From positions 1 to 52,184 of the forward strand of contig JAGHUS010000138.1 in assembly GCA_018064685.1 (NCBI GenBank): a stretch of DNA of 52,184 nucleotides, read 5' to 3'. The stretch's first letter is position 1. Each line of letters starts with the position of its first letter. The translations under genes and the position numbers were made by a program. This DNA comes from Bacteroidales bacterium. Its GTDB lineage: Bacteria; Bacteroidota; Bacteroidia; Bacteroidales; Bacteroidaceae. Under the pieces are notes generated by a model. The model ran no database searches, was not told where the DNA came from, and saw only the letters and a program-made list of their open reading frames with translations. This document shows positions 15,523 to 23,776 of this stretch, one piece after another.

Positions 15523-16098
15523 ATGAAGAATAGAATTTTGCAGTTAATGAGAAGCAAAGGAATGACTCAACAGGAGTTTTCCAAAGCCACTGGAATATCT
15601 CCTGCTTCGCTGTCTAGTATCTTTACGGGGCGCACTGCCCCCACCATGAAGCATGCAGAGGCAATGCATCGCTACTTCCCTCGTTTGAACATGTCATGGT
15701 TACTGTTTGGCGAGGGAGAGATGTTCCTGATTGATGATAATAAAAAAAGCACCGATTTGACAGACAATAATGGGCCGTTTCATGGTAAAGGCGAAAATGA
15801 TTTGTTTGCAGGATCGGTGGATGGTGGAGAAGGATTAGTTTCTGGGGGTAATGAACCGGGGGCTAATGCTTATTTTACTGGAACAGGAGGCGTGCATACC
15901 GATCTCTCCTCTTCAGGGCGCTTTGGCGATATGCAAAATCTCTCAAATGATCGCGCACGTGAGGCAATTTCATACCCCCTGAATTATGCCGTAATGGGCA
16001 ATATGGTAAAACATCCTGACATAAAACAGCGGAAAATAGTCGAGATCCGCATCTTTTTCGATGACGGGACATTCGAAACATTTCAAGGGAACTCATAA
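15523..16098 (+). CDS. XRE-family helix-turn-helix regulator
   Basis: A 191-residue DNA-binding protein. Residues 1-65 form an XRE/Cro-type domain: RILQLMRSKGMTQQEFSKAT, then the recognition helix ISPASLSSIFTGRTAPT, ending in MSWLLFGEGEMF, a form typical of Bacteroidota regulators of this class. The middle is low in structure and rich in Gly/Asn/Asp. The C-terminus (about 150-191) ends in KIVEIRIFFDDGTFETF, a small conserved tail probably for oligomerisation. The start at 15523 is chosen over 15472 because of promoter spacing and the fit to family N-termini. It is a single-gene unit between a promoter and a terminator. The target is unknown. Confidence 0.85.
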   Translation: MKNRILQLMRSKGMTQQEFSKATGISPASLSSIFTGRTAPTMKHAEAMHRYFPRLNMSWLLFGEGEMFLIDDNKKSTDLTDNNGPFHGKGENDLFAGSVDGGEGLVSGGNEPGANAYFTGTGGVHTDLSSSGRFGDMQNLSNDRAREAISYPLNYAVMGNMVKHPDIKQRKIVEIRIFFDDGTFETFQGNS

Positions 16099-16117
16099 AA
16101 AAGTTCCCTCTTTTTTT
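16087..16117 (+). terminator. Terminator overlapping the XRE gene end
   Basis: GGGAACT/AGTTCCC (16087-16093 with 16102-16108) with an 8-nt loop that contains the stop codon TAA, followed by TCTTTTTTT. The hairpin begins inside the last coding codons. The T tract also forms the -33 element of the next promoter. Confidence 0.8.
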
Positions 16118-16146
16118 GCTCTCTTGCATCTTTTTTGCTAACTTTG
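16116..16146 (+). promoter_or_regulatory. Promoter of pyrK-pyrD
   Basis: TTGC at 16116-16119, a 19-nt spacer and TAACTTTG at 16139-16146. The -33 box overlaps the T tract of the XRE terminator. Predicted transcription starts near 16153, leaving a leader of about 220 nt before pyrK. Confidence 0.75.
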
Positions 16147-16152
16147 CAACTA

Positions 16153-16374
16153 AACATTCTCATGCTATTTCTATCTAGGTTGTTCCTGGCATGAAATAGG
16201 TCTTTCCCTATAGGGTTAGGTGTCCTCATCGGCTTTTTTTGTAAGAATGCAGGCAGGTTGTGTGAGGAGAATCCCGGCCTATATATAATATATAATATGG
16301 TATAGCGGCTTCTAAAGTATGAGGAGGATGGGATGTTTGCCAAATGCTAGAATGTATAAAACATGCAAAATACA
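16153..16374 (+). promoter_or_regulatory. Long structured 5' leader of pyrK-pyrD
   Basis: About 220 nt of untranslated leader. Visible pairing includes TCATGC with GCATGA around 16160-16195, the palindrome CCCTATAGGG near 16208-16217, and TCCTCAT near 16224 with ATGAGGA near 16319. The last two could alternate with a run of T at about 16234-16240, as in attenuators. No known riboswitch class was recognised. Control of pyrimidine synthesis is an inference from position only. Confidence 0.4.
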
Positions 16375-17154
16375 ATGAAAAAGAAATTTATTCTTGATTT
16401 GAAGGTTACTGAGATTAGTAAGCCACATCCTCGGTATGTATTGATAAAGTTGACTGATCCCGATGCTCAGTTACCAGAGATGCTGCCTGGTCAGTTTGCT
16501 CAGTTGCGTATTGATGGTAGTAAAACAACCTTCTTGCGCCGCCCTATTTCCATTCACTATGTTGATTATACATCAAACGAGATATGGTTTTTGGTGCAGA
16601 TTGTAGGTGACGGCACTCGTGCGTTAGCTGAATTGAAGGTCGGTGACGTGCTGAATGTCGTTCTTCCTTTGGGCAATGGCTTTACTTTGCCTAAAAGTAA
16701 GGAAGAGAAAGTACTGCTGGTAGGTGGCGGTGTGGGTTGCGCTCCCTTGCTCTATATGGGTAAGGTTATGGCCGAGAATGGTTGTCGCCCCACATTCCTT
16801 ATAGGTGCACGCACCAAGAGTGATCTGCTTCAGCTCGACTTGTTCGAGCAGTATGGTGATGTCTTTGTTACCACTGAAGATGGCTCGTTTGGAGAAAAGG
16901 GGTTTGTAACTCAGCATTCTTTGCTGCAGAAAGAAGAAAAGTTTCAGCGTATTTCGACCTGTGGACCTAAGCCCATGATGATGGCTGTTGCCCGTTACGC
17001 CAAGTCGGAAGCCATTGCTTGTGAGGTCTCGCTCGAGAACAAGATGGCTTGTGGCGTAGGCGCTTGTCTGTGCTGTGTAGAGGATACACAAGAAGGTCAC
17101 AAGTGTGTATGCACCGACGGACCTGTGTTCCCTATTGAGGCACTTAAGTGGTAG
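16375..17154 (+). CDS. pyrK: Dihydroorotate dehydrogenase B, electron transfer subunit
   Basis: A 259-residue iron-sulfur flavoprotein that passes electrons from dihydroorotate oxidation in PyrD to NAD+. An N-terminal FAD-binding barrel (FLRRPISIHYVD) is followed by the NAD-binding domain (LLVGGGVGCAPLLYMGK) and a C-terminal [2Fe-2S] site with cysteines in ENKMACGVGACLCCVEDT and HKCVCTDGPVF. The start at 16375 (MKKKFILDLKV) matches family N-termini; ATG 16363 four codons earlier is possible. pyrD follows after 79 nt, giving the class 1B two-subunit enzyme. The leader before it is unusually long. Confidence 0.94.
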   Translation: MKKKFILDLKVTEISKPHPRYVLIKLTDPDAQLPEMLPGQFAQLRIDGSKTTFLRRPISIHYVDYTSNEIWFLVQIVGDGTRALAELKVGDVLNVVLPLGNGFTLPKSKEEKVLLVGGGVGCAPLLYMGKVMAENGCRPTFLIGARTKSDLLQLDLFEQYGDVFVTTEDGSFGEKGFVTQHSLLQKEEKFQRISTCGPKPMMMAVARYAKSEAIACEVSLENKMACGVGACLCCVEDTQEGHKCVCTDGPVFPIEALKW

Positions 17155-17233
17155 TGAACTAATAAATTATTATTCCGTACAATGACATTATGCACAGGTT
17201 ATTATAGTGCAAAATGAATAAATAAGTAATAAA

Positions 17234-18145
17234 ATGGCAAATTTAACAACCAAGATAGGTTCACTTACCATGGTGAATCCCGTAATGACAGCTTCAGGCA
17301 CCTTTGGCTATGGCGTGGAGTTTCAAGATTTTGTCGACTTGTCTAAGGTGGGTGGTATCATTGTGAAAGGTACTACGCTGAATCCTCGTCAAGGTAATCC
17401 CTATCCACGTATGGCAGAAACGGCACAAGGTATGCTGAACTGTGTGGGATTGCAGAACAAGGGTGTGGCGCATTTCTGTGAGCATATCTATCCCACCATC
17501 AAAGATCTTCCCACCCAGGTTCTGGTAAATGTTTCTGGTTCTTCGCCAGATGATTATGCTGAGTGTGCTGCACGTATCAATGAACTTGATAATATACCTG
17601 CCATAGAACTGAATATCTCTTGTCCTAATGTAAAGCAAGGTGGTATGGCTTTTGGCGTAACGCCCGAAGGGGCTGCAACAGTGGTTAAGGCAGTACGCGA
17701 GGCATATAAGAAGACGCTTATTGTCAAACTCTCGCCCAATGTGACCAGCATCACCGATATAGCTTTGGCAGTGCAAGATGCAGGAGCCGATGCTGTAAGC
17801 CTTATCAACACCTTGATGGGTATGGCTATTGATGCCGAGAAGCGCAAGAAGCTGCTTTCAATCGGAACGGGTGGCTTGAGTGGTCCGGCAGTAAAGCCTG
17901 TAGCTCTGCGTATGGTCTACCAAGTGGCACATGCCGTACAGATTCCTGTAATAGGTCTTGGAGGTATCAGTAATGCAACCGATGCTGTTGAATTCCTTTT
18001 GGCTGGTGCATCAGCTATTGAGATAGGTACCGCCAATTTCCTTGATCCTGCCATCTCGCAAAAAGTAGCTGAGGGAATAGATGAATATCTAGTTCGTCAC
18101 GGCTATGACGATGTAAAAGACATTATTGGTGCATTGGAAGACTAA
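17234..18145 (+). CDS. pyrD: Dihydroorotate dehydrogenase B, catalytic subunit (class 1B)
   Basis: A 303-residue FMN-dependent TIM-barrel enzyme oxidising dihydroorotate to orotate in pyrimidine synthesis. Visible: FMN-site SGTFGYG (21-27), K46 in [15 protein letters not shown], the active-site base C130 in LNISCPNV (Cys, as in class 1 rather than Ser of class 2), and the phosphate-binding GLGGI and GTANF near the C-terminus. It is paired with pyrK directly upstream, which fits the NAD-linked 1B type. The unit ends at the terminator at 18246. Confidence 0.96.
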   Translation: MANLTTKIGSLTMVNPVMTASGTFGYGVEFQDFVDLSKVGGIIVKGTTLNPRQGNPYPRMAETAQGMLNCVGLQNKGVAHFCEHIYPTIKDLPTQVLVNVSGSSPDDYAECAARINELDNIPAIELNISCPNVKQGGMAFGVTPEGAATVVKAVREAYKKTLIVKLSPNVTSITDIALAVQDAGADAVSLINTLMGMAIDAEKRKKLLSIGTGGLSGPAVKPVALRMVYQVAHAVQIPVIGLGGISNATDAVEFLLAGASAIEIGTANFLDPAISQKVAEGIDEYLVRHGYDDVKDIIGALED

Positions 18146-18245
18146 GTCTACCGATTTCTAAAACTGATAATGGTTGTTTTTTAGAAAAGGTTTACCGGAG
18201 TCTGTATTTGTAAGCAGGTAACTAAGAAGTTTACTTTCATAATAC

Positions 18246-18290
18246 AATAGAGGTGGTCAATTGATATTGGCCACCTCTATTCTTTCTGTT
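18246..18290. terminator. Bidirectional terminator after pyrD
   Basis: A 16-bp stem with one G-U pair (AATAGAGGTGGTCAAT at 18246-18261 with its complement at 18266-18281) around a TGAT loop, followed by TCTTTC. It lies between convergent pyrD and the ABM-domain gene. Confidence 0.88.
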
Positions 18291-18311
18291 TTCTTTTTTT
18301 GTTTGTGCTCT

Positions 18312-18587
18312 TCAGAATTCGAATTGCTCCAGTTTCAAAGTTCCGCATTCTTGGATCTTTGCCACGCATTCAGCAAACTCAGGTGTTTGGCTGTGCTTGT
18401 CCAACGAAGCTTGGTCTTGCCATGTCTCGCAAATCATGAAGATGTCCTTGCGTGTGGCACTTTCAAATACGTCATAGGCAATGTTACCCTCATGTTGCTG
18501 GCTCTTAGCGGTTAGCAATATGGCTGCTTCAAGTGCCTCGTTATACTTTCCTTTCTTGGCTTGGAAAAAGCAATTCAGTCTAATCAT
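18312..18587 (-). CDS. ABM-domain putative quinol monooxygenase
   Basis: A 91-residue ferredoxin-like alpha/beta protein of the antibiotic biosynthesis monooxygenase family (YgiN-like). Family features are MIRLNCFFQAKKGKYNEALEA at the start (retained as the first strand and helix), HEGNIAYDVFESATRKDIF in the middle, and ETWQDQASLDKHSQTPEF, the conserved W and LxxHxxTPHF-like helix. Such proteins are small dimers that oxidise quinols or handle reactive aromatic compounds; the substrate here is unknown. It has its own promoter at 18623-18653 and is a single-gene unit. Confidence 0.88.
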   Translation of the reverse strand: MIRLNCFFQAKKGKYNEALEAAILLTAKSQQHEGNIAYDVFESATRKDIFMICETWQDQASLDKHSQTPEFAECVAKIQECGTLKLEQFEF

Positions 18588-18622
18588 AGTTTTTTCATTT
18601 CGGTTAAACGATGTTGGTAATG

Positions 18623-18653
18623 CAAAATTACGATTTTTTTTGAATTGACCAAA
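18623..18653 (-). promoter_or_regulatory. Promoter of the ABM-domain gene
   Basis: On the minus strand TAATTTTG (18623-18630) is a TAnnTTTG box, with TTTGG near 18649-18653 about 19 nt upstream as the -33 element. Confidence 0.65.
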
Positions 18654-18670
18654 CGAATAGAATGAAAACT

Positions 18671-20881
18671 TTAAGGCATTGGCAGAAGTCCCTCGTAGCG
18701 AACATCCCAGCTTCCATCCTTTGGGAATCCTGGCAAGGTGGTGTTACAGCCGTCGTATCCAGCGCACATTAAAGCTACAGCAGTAAGCAATCCACCATTT
18801 CCCGGTAGATAGCAGCGCAGACGTGAGTCCTGATAGTTATGTCCGTTGGGCAAATATGTGTTTGTCCTACAGTCTTTCAGCAGTGCTTCTATGGCAATTT
18901 CAGGCATACCAGTGCGTACGGCCGTCATACAGGTTGTGGGATAATCCCATCCCCATGTCTTGTCCCAATTCCAGTTCTGCATCACCCATAGCAGCGTATT
19001 CTGCATGATACGCATGTCATATTGTGGGCTTTCGGGCAGTACGCCACACGCTGCCAGTACGGCCATGTGGTCGGAGTATAACTTGATAGCTTCGGGCAGT
19101 TGTGATGCTTCGAATGGTCCTTCCTTGTTTTCCCTTGTTGCTGTGGTTGTTTTTGCTAAAATGCCGTTTTCATCGTAATCGCCTTTTCTGAAAGGCTTCA
19201 GGGCCGGATAGGATGGAGCTGTTTCGGCTGCTGCATATACATCCTGTTTGGCTGAAAGATGTGAGAGAGAGTTGATGATGTGGTTCCATTGCGGATTGGG
19301 TGAAAGTCCCAATCGTTCGCGCCACTTCTGTGCTATGCCCAGTGCAAAGTGCCAATAGGATAGTTCGAAAGGTGGATTGATGGTCTCTGCAGCTTTGAGT
19401 GTCTCTTGTGCGGGGATGGCACCCTTTAGGATATAGCGCTTGTTGTCGGCATCGTATGTGGTGAACGAGGCCATGAACTCAGCTGTTTGCTGTACCAATG
19501 GCGCATATCGATGTAGCAGATCCTTGTTGCCCGTAGCCCTATATAGCAGTTCGCACAGGTAGATGAAATGTGGCTGCTGCCAAATGAGGAATGAACCAAC
19601 ATTTGACGGAGCTTCGGCTGCCGACGGGTCTGTCATCTTCATCCATCTTATGCCTTCAAAACCTTGCCGTTCTGCAATCTGCTTGGCCATTATGGCTGCC
19701 GATTCATACCATGGCAGTGTACGGGCCATCATCTCGGGGTGCCCCCATAGTGCGAAGTGAGCCTGGTGCCACCATATCATCTCCAAATGGAACTTGCCGA
19801 ACCATGAGTTGTAGGTCAAGCCTGTTTCTTGTGGTGGAGTGGAGCCTGCACACTGGATGGCTGTCAGATACTGCGACAATACCACGCGCCGTTCCAGTTC
19901 CTTGGCTAGTGGGTTAGTGCAATGCGAGAAGTCCACCGCAGCACCATCCTTCCAATACCTATTCCAATACGTGCGTGCGTGTGATGCGACCTTTCCCAGG
20001 CCAGTTCTTTTTCTCTCATTCGTTTCCTTGTTGCTAGGCAGCTCTGGTGTATACTCTACGGTCAGGTTCCACGCTTTCTTGTTGGGACGGATGAGGATGC
20101 TATTGTGTTGGATGACAGGTGCCTCTGCATTTCGCCATACTATGCTGATGTAGTAGCTCTGACTATCCAGCGTATGGCGGTAGACGGCTGAGTGGTCATT
20201 GATACTAACCAACTGCACATTGTGCGGAAGATCGTCGGCCCAGTTACAAGCATCATCGCTATGCTTTCCTGTAGGATAGGGAAAGAGCAGTTGCACGCTA
20301 TGAAGTGACGGATCGTTGATGTCGGCCTCTATCATGTTGCGCTCTGGATGACAAGCAGTTACCACCTTTATGGGTAAGCTGGCGTAGCGGAAATGCGAAA
20401 TGATTTGTCCGTTCCACATATCCAGTGTCTGGTCTATGTCTGATATGCTATCCATCTCCATTCCTTTGAAGCCCACAATGCCTAGATGCAGTCGGTGCGG
20501 ATTGGCACGCAGATAGTCGGCAGCTGCCTTTCCGTGTTCGTCCTTCAACTGGCACGAATACCACTCTTCATGGCCTCGTCCGAAGTCGTAGGCACGCAGT
20601 ACATCTTGTGGCTTATAGCCTCCAGTGTTGGGGAATGAGTGCCATCCCCACTGCGACATGGTGCCGAGCGGAACACCTTGAGAATAATGCTGATAGAATG
20701 TCTGCAAACCTGTGACATCGCATGTGAAGGCAAACTCACCGTTGCCCACCGAGAGCGAAGCCAAGGTGTCGATATGGGTGATGTGAGGACTGTTGCGCTG
20801 CACCAGTGCTTTCCTGTCTATCTTGGCGCAGCAAGCCATTCCATAGAATGCCAATGCGCAAAAAAGGAGAGTTCGTTTCAT
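18671..20881 (-). CDS. Secreted six-hairpin glycosidase-like protein
   Basis: A 736-residue exported protein with a signal peptide from MKRTLLFCA, cleavage near CCAK. Residues about 20-280 are a beta-sandwich (GNGEFAFTCDVTGLQTFY, QWGWHSF). Residues about 300-700 look like an (alpha/alpha)6 barrel as in GH65/GH95-type clans: NSWFGKFHLEMIWWHQAHFALWG, WQQPHFIYLCELLYR, WGWDYPTTCMTAVRTG. The Glu in KFHLEM is a plausible acid catalyst. The start at 20881 is fixed by the promoter -7 box at 20921-20928, which overlaps the upstream in-frame ATG. It is a single gene. The exact GH family and substrate are uncertain. Confidence 0.75.
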   Translation of the reverse strand: MKRTLLFCALAFYGMACCAKIDRKALVQRNSPHITHIDTLASLSVGNGEFAFTCDVTGLQTFYQHYSQGVPLGTMSQWGWHSFPNTGGYKPQDVLRAYDFGRGHEEWYSCQLKDEHGKAAADYLRANPHRLHLGIVGFKGMEMDSISDIDQTLDMWNGQIISHFRYASLPIKVVTACHPERNMIEADINDPSLHSVQLLFPYPTGKHSDDACNWADDLPHNVQLVSINDHSAVYRHTLDSQSYYISIVWRNAEAPVIQHNSILIRPNKKAWNLTVEYTPELPSNKETNERKRTGLGKVASHARTYWNRYWKDGAAVDFSHCTNPLAKELERRVVLSQYLTAIQCAGSTPPQETGLTYNSWFGKFHLEMIWWHQAHFALWGHPEMMARTLPWYESAAIMAKQIAERQGFEGIRWMKMTDPSAAEAPSNVGSFLIWQQPHFIYLCELLYRATGNKDLLHRYAPLVQQTAEFMASFTTYDADNKRYILKGAIPAQETLKAAETINPPFELSYWHFALGIAQKWRERLGLSPNPQWNHIINSLSHLSAKQDVYAAAETAPSYPALKPFRKGDYDENGILAKTTTATRENKEGPFEASQLPEAIKLYSDHMAVLAACGVLPESPQYDMRIMQNTLLWVMQNWNWDKTWGWDYPTTCMTAVRTGMPEIAIEALLKDCRTNTYLPNGHNYQDSRLRCYLPGNGGLLTAVALMCAGYDGCNTTLPGFPKDGSWDVRYEGLLPMP

Positions 20882-20920
20882 AGTCGATGTCTTTCTGGAT
20901 ATTATTTCATTTTGATTTTG

Positions 20921-20928
20921 CAAAAGTA
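20921..20928 (-). promoter_or_regulatory. -7 box of the six-hairpin glycosidase promoter
   Basis: CAAAAGTA on the plus strand reads TACTTTTG on the minus strand. It is 40 nt upstream of the start at 20881 and overlaps the longer frame's first codon, deciding the start. Confidence 0.7.
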
Positions 20929-21062
20929 CAAAAAAAAAATTAAACCATTTCTTTTTTATGCCATCAAAGTAAATGTAGCAAGTGAAGAAATCATCATAGT
21001 AGTTGATGTAAGTTGATTACTTGTAAACTAACGAACATATATAACTTTAAACTTCAAAAATT

Positions 21063-21485
21063 ATGAAAAAATTATTCTTCGCCCTTGTGGCAATGTTCAT
21101 GACGCTGACTGCTTCTGCACAGTTCCAGTTCAATCCCGAAGACATGGCCAAGCGTCAGGCTGATCGTATTAAGGAAGACTGCCAGCTCAACGATGACCAG
21201 TACAAGAAGGTGCTGGATTACTACACTGCCGAGTCAAAAGCTATGATGGCACGTATGGATTCTATCCGCAATGCCGGCGGCATGCAGCAAGGCCAGGGTC
21301 AGGGTCGTCGTGGTTGGAATCGCGAGGAGATGCAGAAGCGCCAAGAGGCTCAGGAGAAGGTGCTGAAGGGCATTCTTACTGAGGAGCAGTTTACTACCTA
21401 CAAGAAGGTACAGGAGGAGCGCATGGCTCGTCGTCGTCAGGGCGGTGGCTTTGGTGGCGGCTTTGGTGGCGGCCAGCGTCAGTAA
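21063..21485 (+). CDS. DUF4890-type periplasmic protein
   Basis: A 140-residue exported protein with a signal peptide ending TASAQ. The body is helical and rich in Lys/Gln/Met/Glu, with two LTxxQ-like segments (CQLNDDQYKKVLDYY and ILTEEQFTTYKKVQEE) spaced as in the Spy/CpxP-like and DUF4890 families of small periplasmic chaperone-like proteins. It ends in a Gly-rich tail (RRQGGGFGGGFGGGQRQ). A role in envelope protein quality control is suggested by the family resemblance only. It is a single-gene unit followed directly by a terminator. A weak -7 (TAACTTTA) lies near 21043. Confidence 0.8.
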   Translation: MKKLFFALVAMFMTLTASAQFQFNPEDMAKRQADRIKEDCQLNDDQYKKVLDYYTAESKAMMARMDSIRNAGGMQQGQGQGRRGWNREEMQKRQEAQEKVLKGILTEEQFTTYKKVQEERMARRRQGGGFGGGFGGGQRQ

Positions 21486-21512
21486 TCCTACTATAGATTG
21501 CTAATTCATCAA

Positions 21513-21550
21513 ATAGGTTGTGTCGTGAAGATGACACAACCTATTTTTTC
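21513..21550 (+). terminator. Terminator of the DUF4890 gene
   Basis: A perfect 12-bp stem ATAGGTTGTGTC/GACACAACCTAT (21513-21524 with 21533-21544) with an 8-nt loop and then TTTTTC. Confidence 0.88.
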
Positions 21551-21603
21551 CTCCTATTCGCCATGTTGATACAACGCGTGTCTTCGACAAGACGCATGAT
21601 GCA

Positions 21604-21757
21604 TTTTTCTGTAGCTGTTAGCCAATTCTCGAAAATCAGTTATACCTCCTTCAAAAAGCCGCTAGAGGATTTTCAAAAAGCTGCTAGACAATTTTCAAAA
21701 TGCCGCTAGGCTTTTTTCAAAAAACTGCTAGGCTTTTTTGAAAATGCTATTGTACAT
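21604..21757. repeat. Degenerate 22-bp tandem repeats, about seven units
   Basis: Units of exactly 22 bp follow one another from 21604: two divergent ones, four good ones at 21648-21669, 21670-21691, 21692-21713 and 21714-21735, and a partial last. The core shared by the good units is TTTTCAAAAAGC followed by GCTAG. The period is not a multiple of 3 and no frame runs through. The array lies between the DUF4890 terminator and the end of crcB. Confidence 0.85.
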
Positions 21758-21771
21758 TGACGTGTAATCTG

Positions 21772-22134
21772 CTACGCCAAACTCTTTCCCCACCAAAACA
21801 AGACAAAGCCAATGCCCACACTGATGGCAAGGTAAACAGCCGTTTGCCAGACGTTGCCTGCCTGGATGGCATTGACACTCTCTGCCGAGAAGGTACTGAA
21901 GGTAGTGAAGGCTCCGCAGAATCCCACTGTGAGCATAAGGATGAGTGAGCGTGGAATGTGGGTATGTGCTGTGCCAAAGCCAGTGAAAAATCCAAGCAGG
22001 AAGCATCCAAGGAGATTGACTGTGATGGTGCCGACTGGCATGGACAGCAGACGGATGCCCGACAAAAGTTGTGCCACGCCGTAGCGTGACAATGCTCCTA
22101 TTGCTCCTCCTAACATAATGAATAGCCAATTCAT
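21772..22134 (-). CDS. crcB: Fluoride efflux channel Fluc/CrcB
   Basis: A 120-residue inner-membrane protein with four hydrophobic helices. It matches CrcB throughout: GGAIGALSRYG at the start, GTITVNLLGCFLLGFF with the conserved Asn, and GFCGAFTTFSTFS, the break motif that holds the central Na+ and the Phe-box. It works as an antiparallel dual-topology dimer exporting F-. A single gene copy fits the homodimeric type. No standard fluoride riboswitch was recognised upstream, but the nearest good promoter box (22348-22355) would give a leader of about 200 nt. Confidence 0.95.
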   Translation of the reverse strand: MNWLFIMLGGAIGALSRYGVAQLLSGIRLLSMPVGTITVNLLGCFLLGFFTGFGTAHTHIPRSLILMLTVGFCGAFTTFSTFSAESVNAIQAGNVWQTAVYLAISVGIGFVLFWWGKSLA

Positions 22135-22386
22135 ATTTCTTCAAGTCTTTAATTAGTTGTAATTATTTGCCACGATCTATTCAATCTATATATGTAATGA
22201 TTTATGATTGTATTGACTTTTTGGGCCGAGACAGTATGAGGGAAAAAGGGAATATAATCCCATTTCGTGTTTCATTCTTGCACGCTTATCCCAGTTCGAG
22301 CTTCGTATTGAACTATCTGCCCCGCTGTGGCAATTTGTTAACGAGTGCAAAAGTAATAAAAATCTGCGGCATTTTGCCTTCTTTGT
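22135..22386 (-). promoter_or_regulatory. Possible long leader and promoter of crcB
   Basis: On the minus strand a TACTTTTG box lies at 22348-22355 (CAAAAGTA on plus). The 200-nt stretch from there to crcB contains no reading frame worth naming. It includes AGTTC/CGAACT pairing in the part copied from 22285-22310 and a GGGATTATATTCCC hairpin copied from about 22248-22262. The fluoride riboswitch consensus was not recognised. A closer, weaker promoter cannot be excluded. Confidence 0.35.
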
Positions 22387-22417
22387 TTGGTGGAAAGTGA
22401 AAAAAATAATATATTTG
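22387..22417 (+). promoter_or_regulatory. Promoter of the DUF2027-Smr gene
   Basis: TTGG at 22387-22390, 19 nt, TATATTTG at 22410-22417. The coding start lies 33 nt further. Confidence 0.75.
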
Positions 22418-22450
22418 CACTATAAAATATAATAAGGTAGAATCAAGAGA

Positions 22451-23689
22451 ATGAATATAGGAGATAAAGTGCGCTTCCTGCATGAAGTAGGAGGCGGTGT
22501 TGTGAGTGGATTTCAGGGCAAGAATATTGTGCTGGTCGAGGATGAGGACGGATTTGAGATACCCATGCCTGTGAGCGAGGTTGTGGTAGTGAATGCCGAC
22601 AACTACAACATGCCCAAGGTGGACAAGAAAGCTTCGAAGGCCAAAGTAGAACAAGCCAAGATGGAGGGCGCAGTGAGTACGAAAGCTGACGATGCATACA
22701 CGTCGGTAAAGGCGCAGTTGGCAGCCTCGCTTGATGCGGAAGAGGACGATGACGTAGAGCCTTGCGATCGCCCCGTCACCTTCAAAGCAGCCCCACTCGA
22801 GCGTAAGGGCGGCGACAGCCTGAACCTCTCGTTATGCTTCGTGCCTACCGATGTGAAGCGTATCTCGAGCACCGACTTTAATACCTATCTTGTCAACGAC
22901 AGCAACTATTTCATGCAGGTGCTTTATATGAATGCCGAGGGCGAGCGTTGGAACATTCTCTATAATGGCGTCGTTCGTCCCAACAGTCGCGTGCTGGTAG
23001 ACAACTTCGACCATAGCGTGCTGAATGAGATGGAGTATCTTTGCTTGCAGACGTTGGCTTGGAAAGAGGATAAGGCCTTCGACCTGAAGCCTGCCCTTAC
23101 CACCGAGATAAAGCTGGATTGCACCAAGTTCTACAAACTGCATGTCTTTCAGCGCAATGAACATTTCGACACTCCTGTTTGGGAGGTGCCAGTGCTGCGC
23201 GATGACAAGTCTGTGCGTGCCCTCTTTGTCGATGCCGATGCTTTGCAAGAGGCTATGAATAACCCTGCACAGTCAGCTAGTCAGACTTCTGTTGAACCGA
23301 AAGTGACGTTGTCGGCATTGGGGCGTGAAAAGTCCAAAGCTGCAGGAGCTGGCAAGCCAAAGGGCGGAAAGAGTATGGGAGGCACACGTCCCAAGCAAGG
23401 GGAGATTATCGAGGTTGATTTGCACATAGCCAATCTGCTTGATACCGCTGCAGGCCTCAGCAATGCCGACATGCTGCTGGTGCAGATGCAAGAGTTCCGT
23501 CGTGTCATGGACGAGAACCTCAAACGCCCTGGCCAGAAAATAGTGTTCATTCATGGCAAGGGAGATGGCGTGTTGCGACGCAATCTGCTGCAGGAGCTAA
23601 AGTATCGTTATAAACAATGCACCTGGCAGGATGCCTCATTTCGTGAGTACGGTTACGGCGCTACGCAGGTCACCATCCATAATGCGTGA
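22451..23689 (+). CDS. DUF2027 and Smr domain protein
   Basis: A 412-residue cytoplasmic protein. The N-terminal 60 residues (GDKVRFLHEVGGGVVSGFQG) look like a small KOW/SH3-like barrel. A charged linker follows, then the DUF2027 beta-sandwich (about 105-270), a basic linker rich in Lys/Gly (KSKAAGAGKPKGGKSMGG), and an Smr domain at about 325-412 with the diagnostic VDLHIANL and FIHGKGDGVLRR motifs. Smr domains are nucleases related to MutS2 C-termini; recent knowledge links some to ribosome collision rescue, but for this Bacteroidota architecture the role is unproven. It is a single-gene unit with a clear promoter. Confidence 0.9.
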   Translation: MNIGDKVRFLHEVGGGVVSGFQGKNIVLVEDEDGFEIPMPVSEVVVVNADNYNMPKVDKKASKAKVEQAKMEGAVSTKADDAYTSVKAQLAASLDAEEDDDVEPCDRPVTFKAAPLERKGGDSLNLSLCFVPTDVKRISSTDFNTYLVNDSNYFMQVLYMNAEGERWNILYNGVVRPNSRVLVDNFDHSVLNEMEYLCLQTLAWKEDKAFDLKPALTTEIKLDCTKFYKLHVFQRNEHFDTPVWEVPVLRDDKSVRALFVDADALQEAMNNPAQSASQTSVEPKVTLSALGREKSKAAGAGKPKGGKSMGGTRPKQGEIIEVDLHIANLLDTAAGLSNADMLLVQMQEFRRVMDENLKRPGQKIVFIHGKGDGVLRRNLLQELKYRYKQCTWQDASFREYGYGATQVTIHNA

Positions 23690-23740
23690 TGATACATGGC
23701 TTTTACGTTCTCAGTTGTTGTGGTATCCGAAAAAAATCAG

Positions 23741-23748
23741 TACCTTTG
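23741..23748 (+). promoter_or_regulatory. -7 box of the TonB-dependent receptor promoter
   Basis: TACCTTTG, a TAnnTTTG match, with TTG at 23717-23719 about 21 nt upstream. The coding start is at 23777. Confidence 0.7.
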
Positions 23749-23776
23749 CAGCCGAAAATAATAAGGTAAGAAGAAA

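Noticed and set aside
21604..21757. CRISPR array suggested by regular 22-bp units
   Set aside because: There are no unique spacers; the units are directly adjacent and degenerate, and no cas gene is near.
22135..22350. Fluoride riboswitch upstream of crcB
   Set aside because: The expected aptamer pattern was not found by eye on the minus strand; a covariance scan would be needed to decide.
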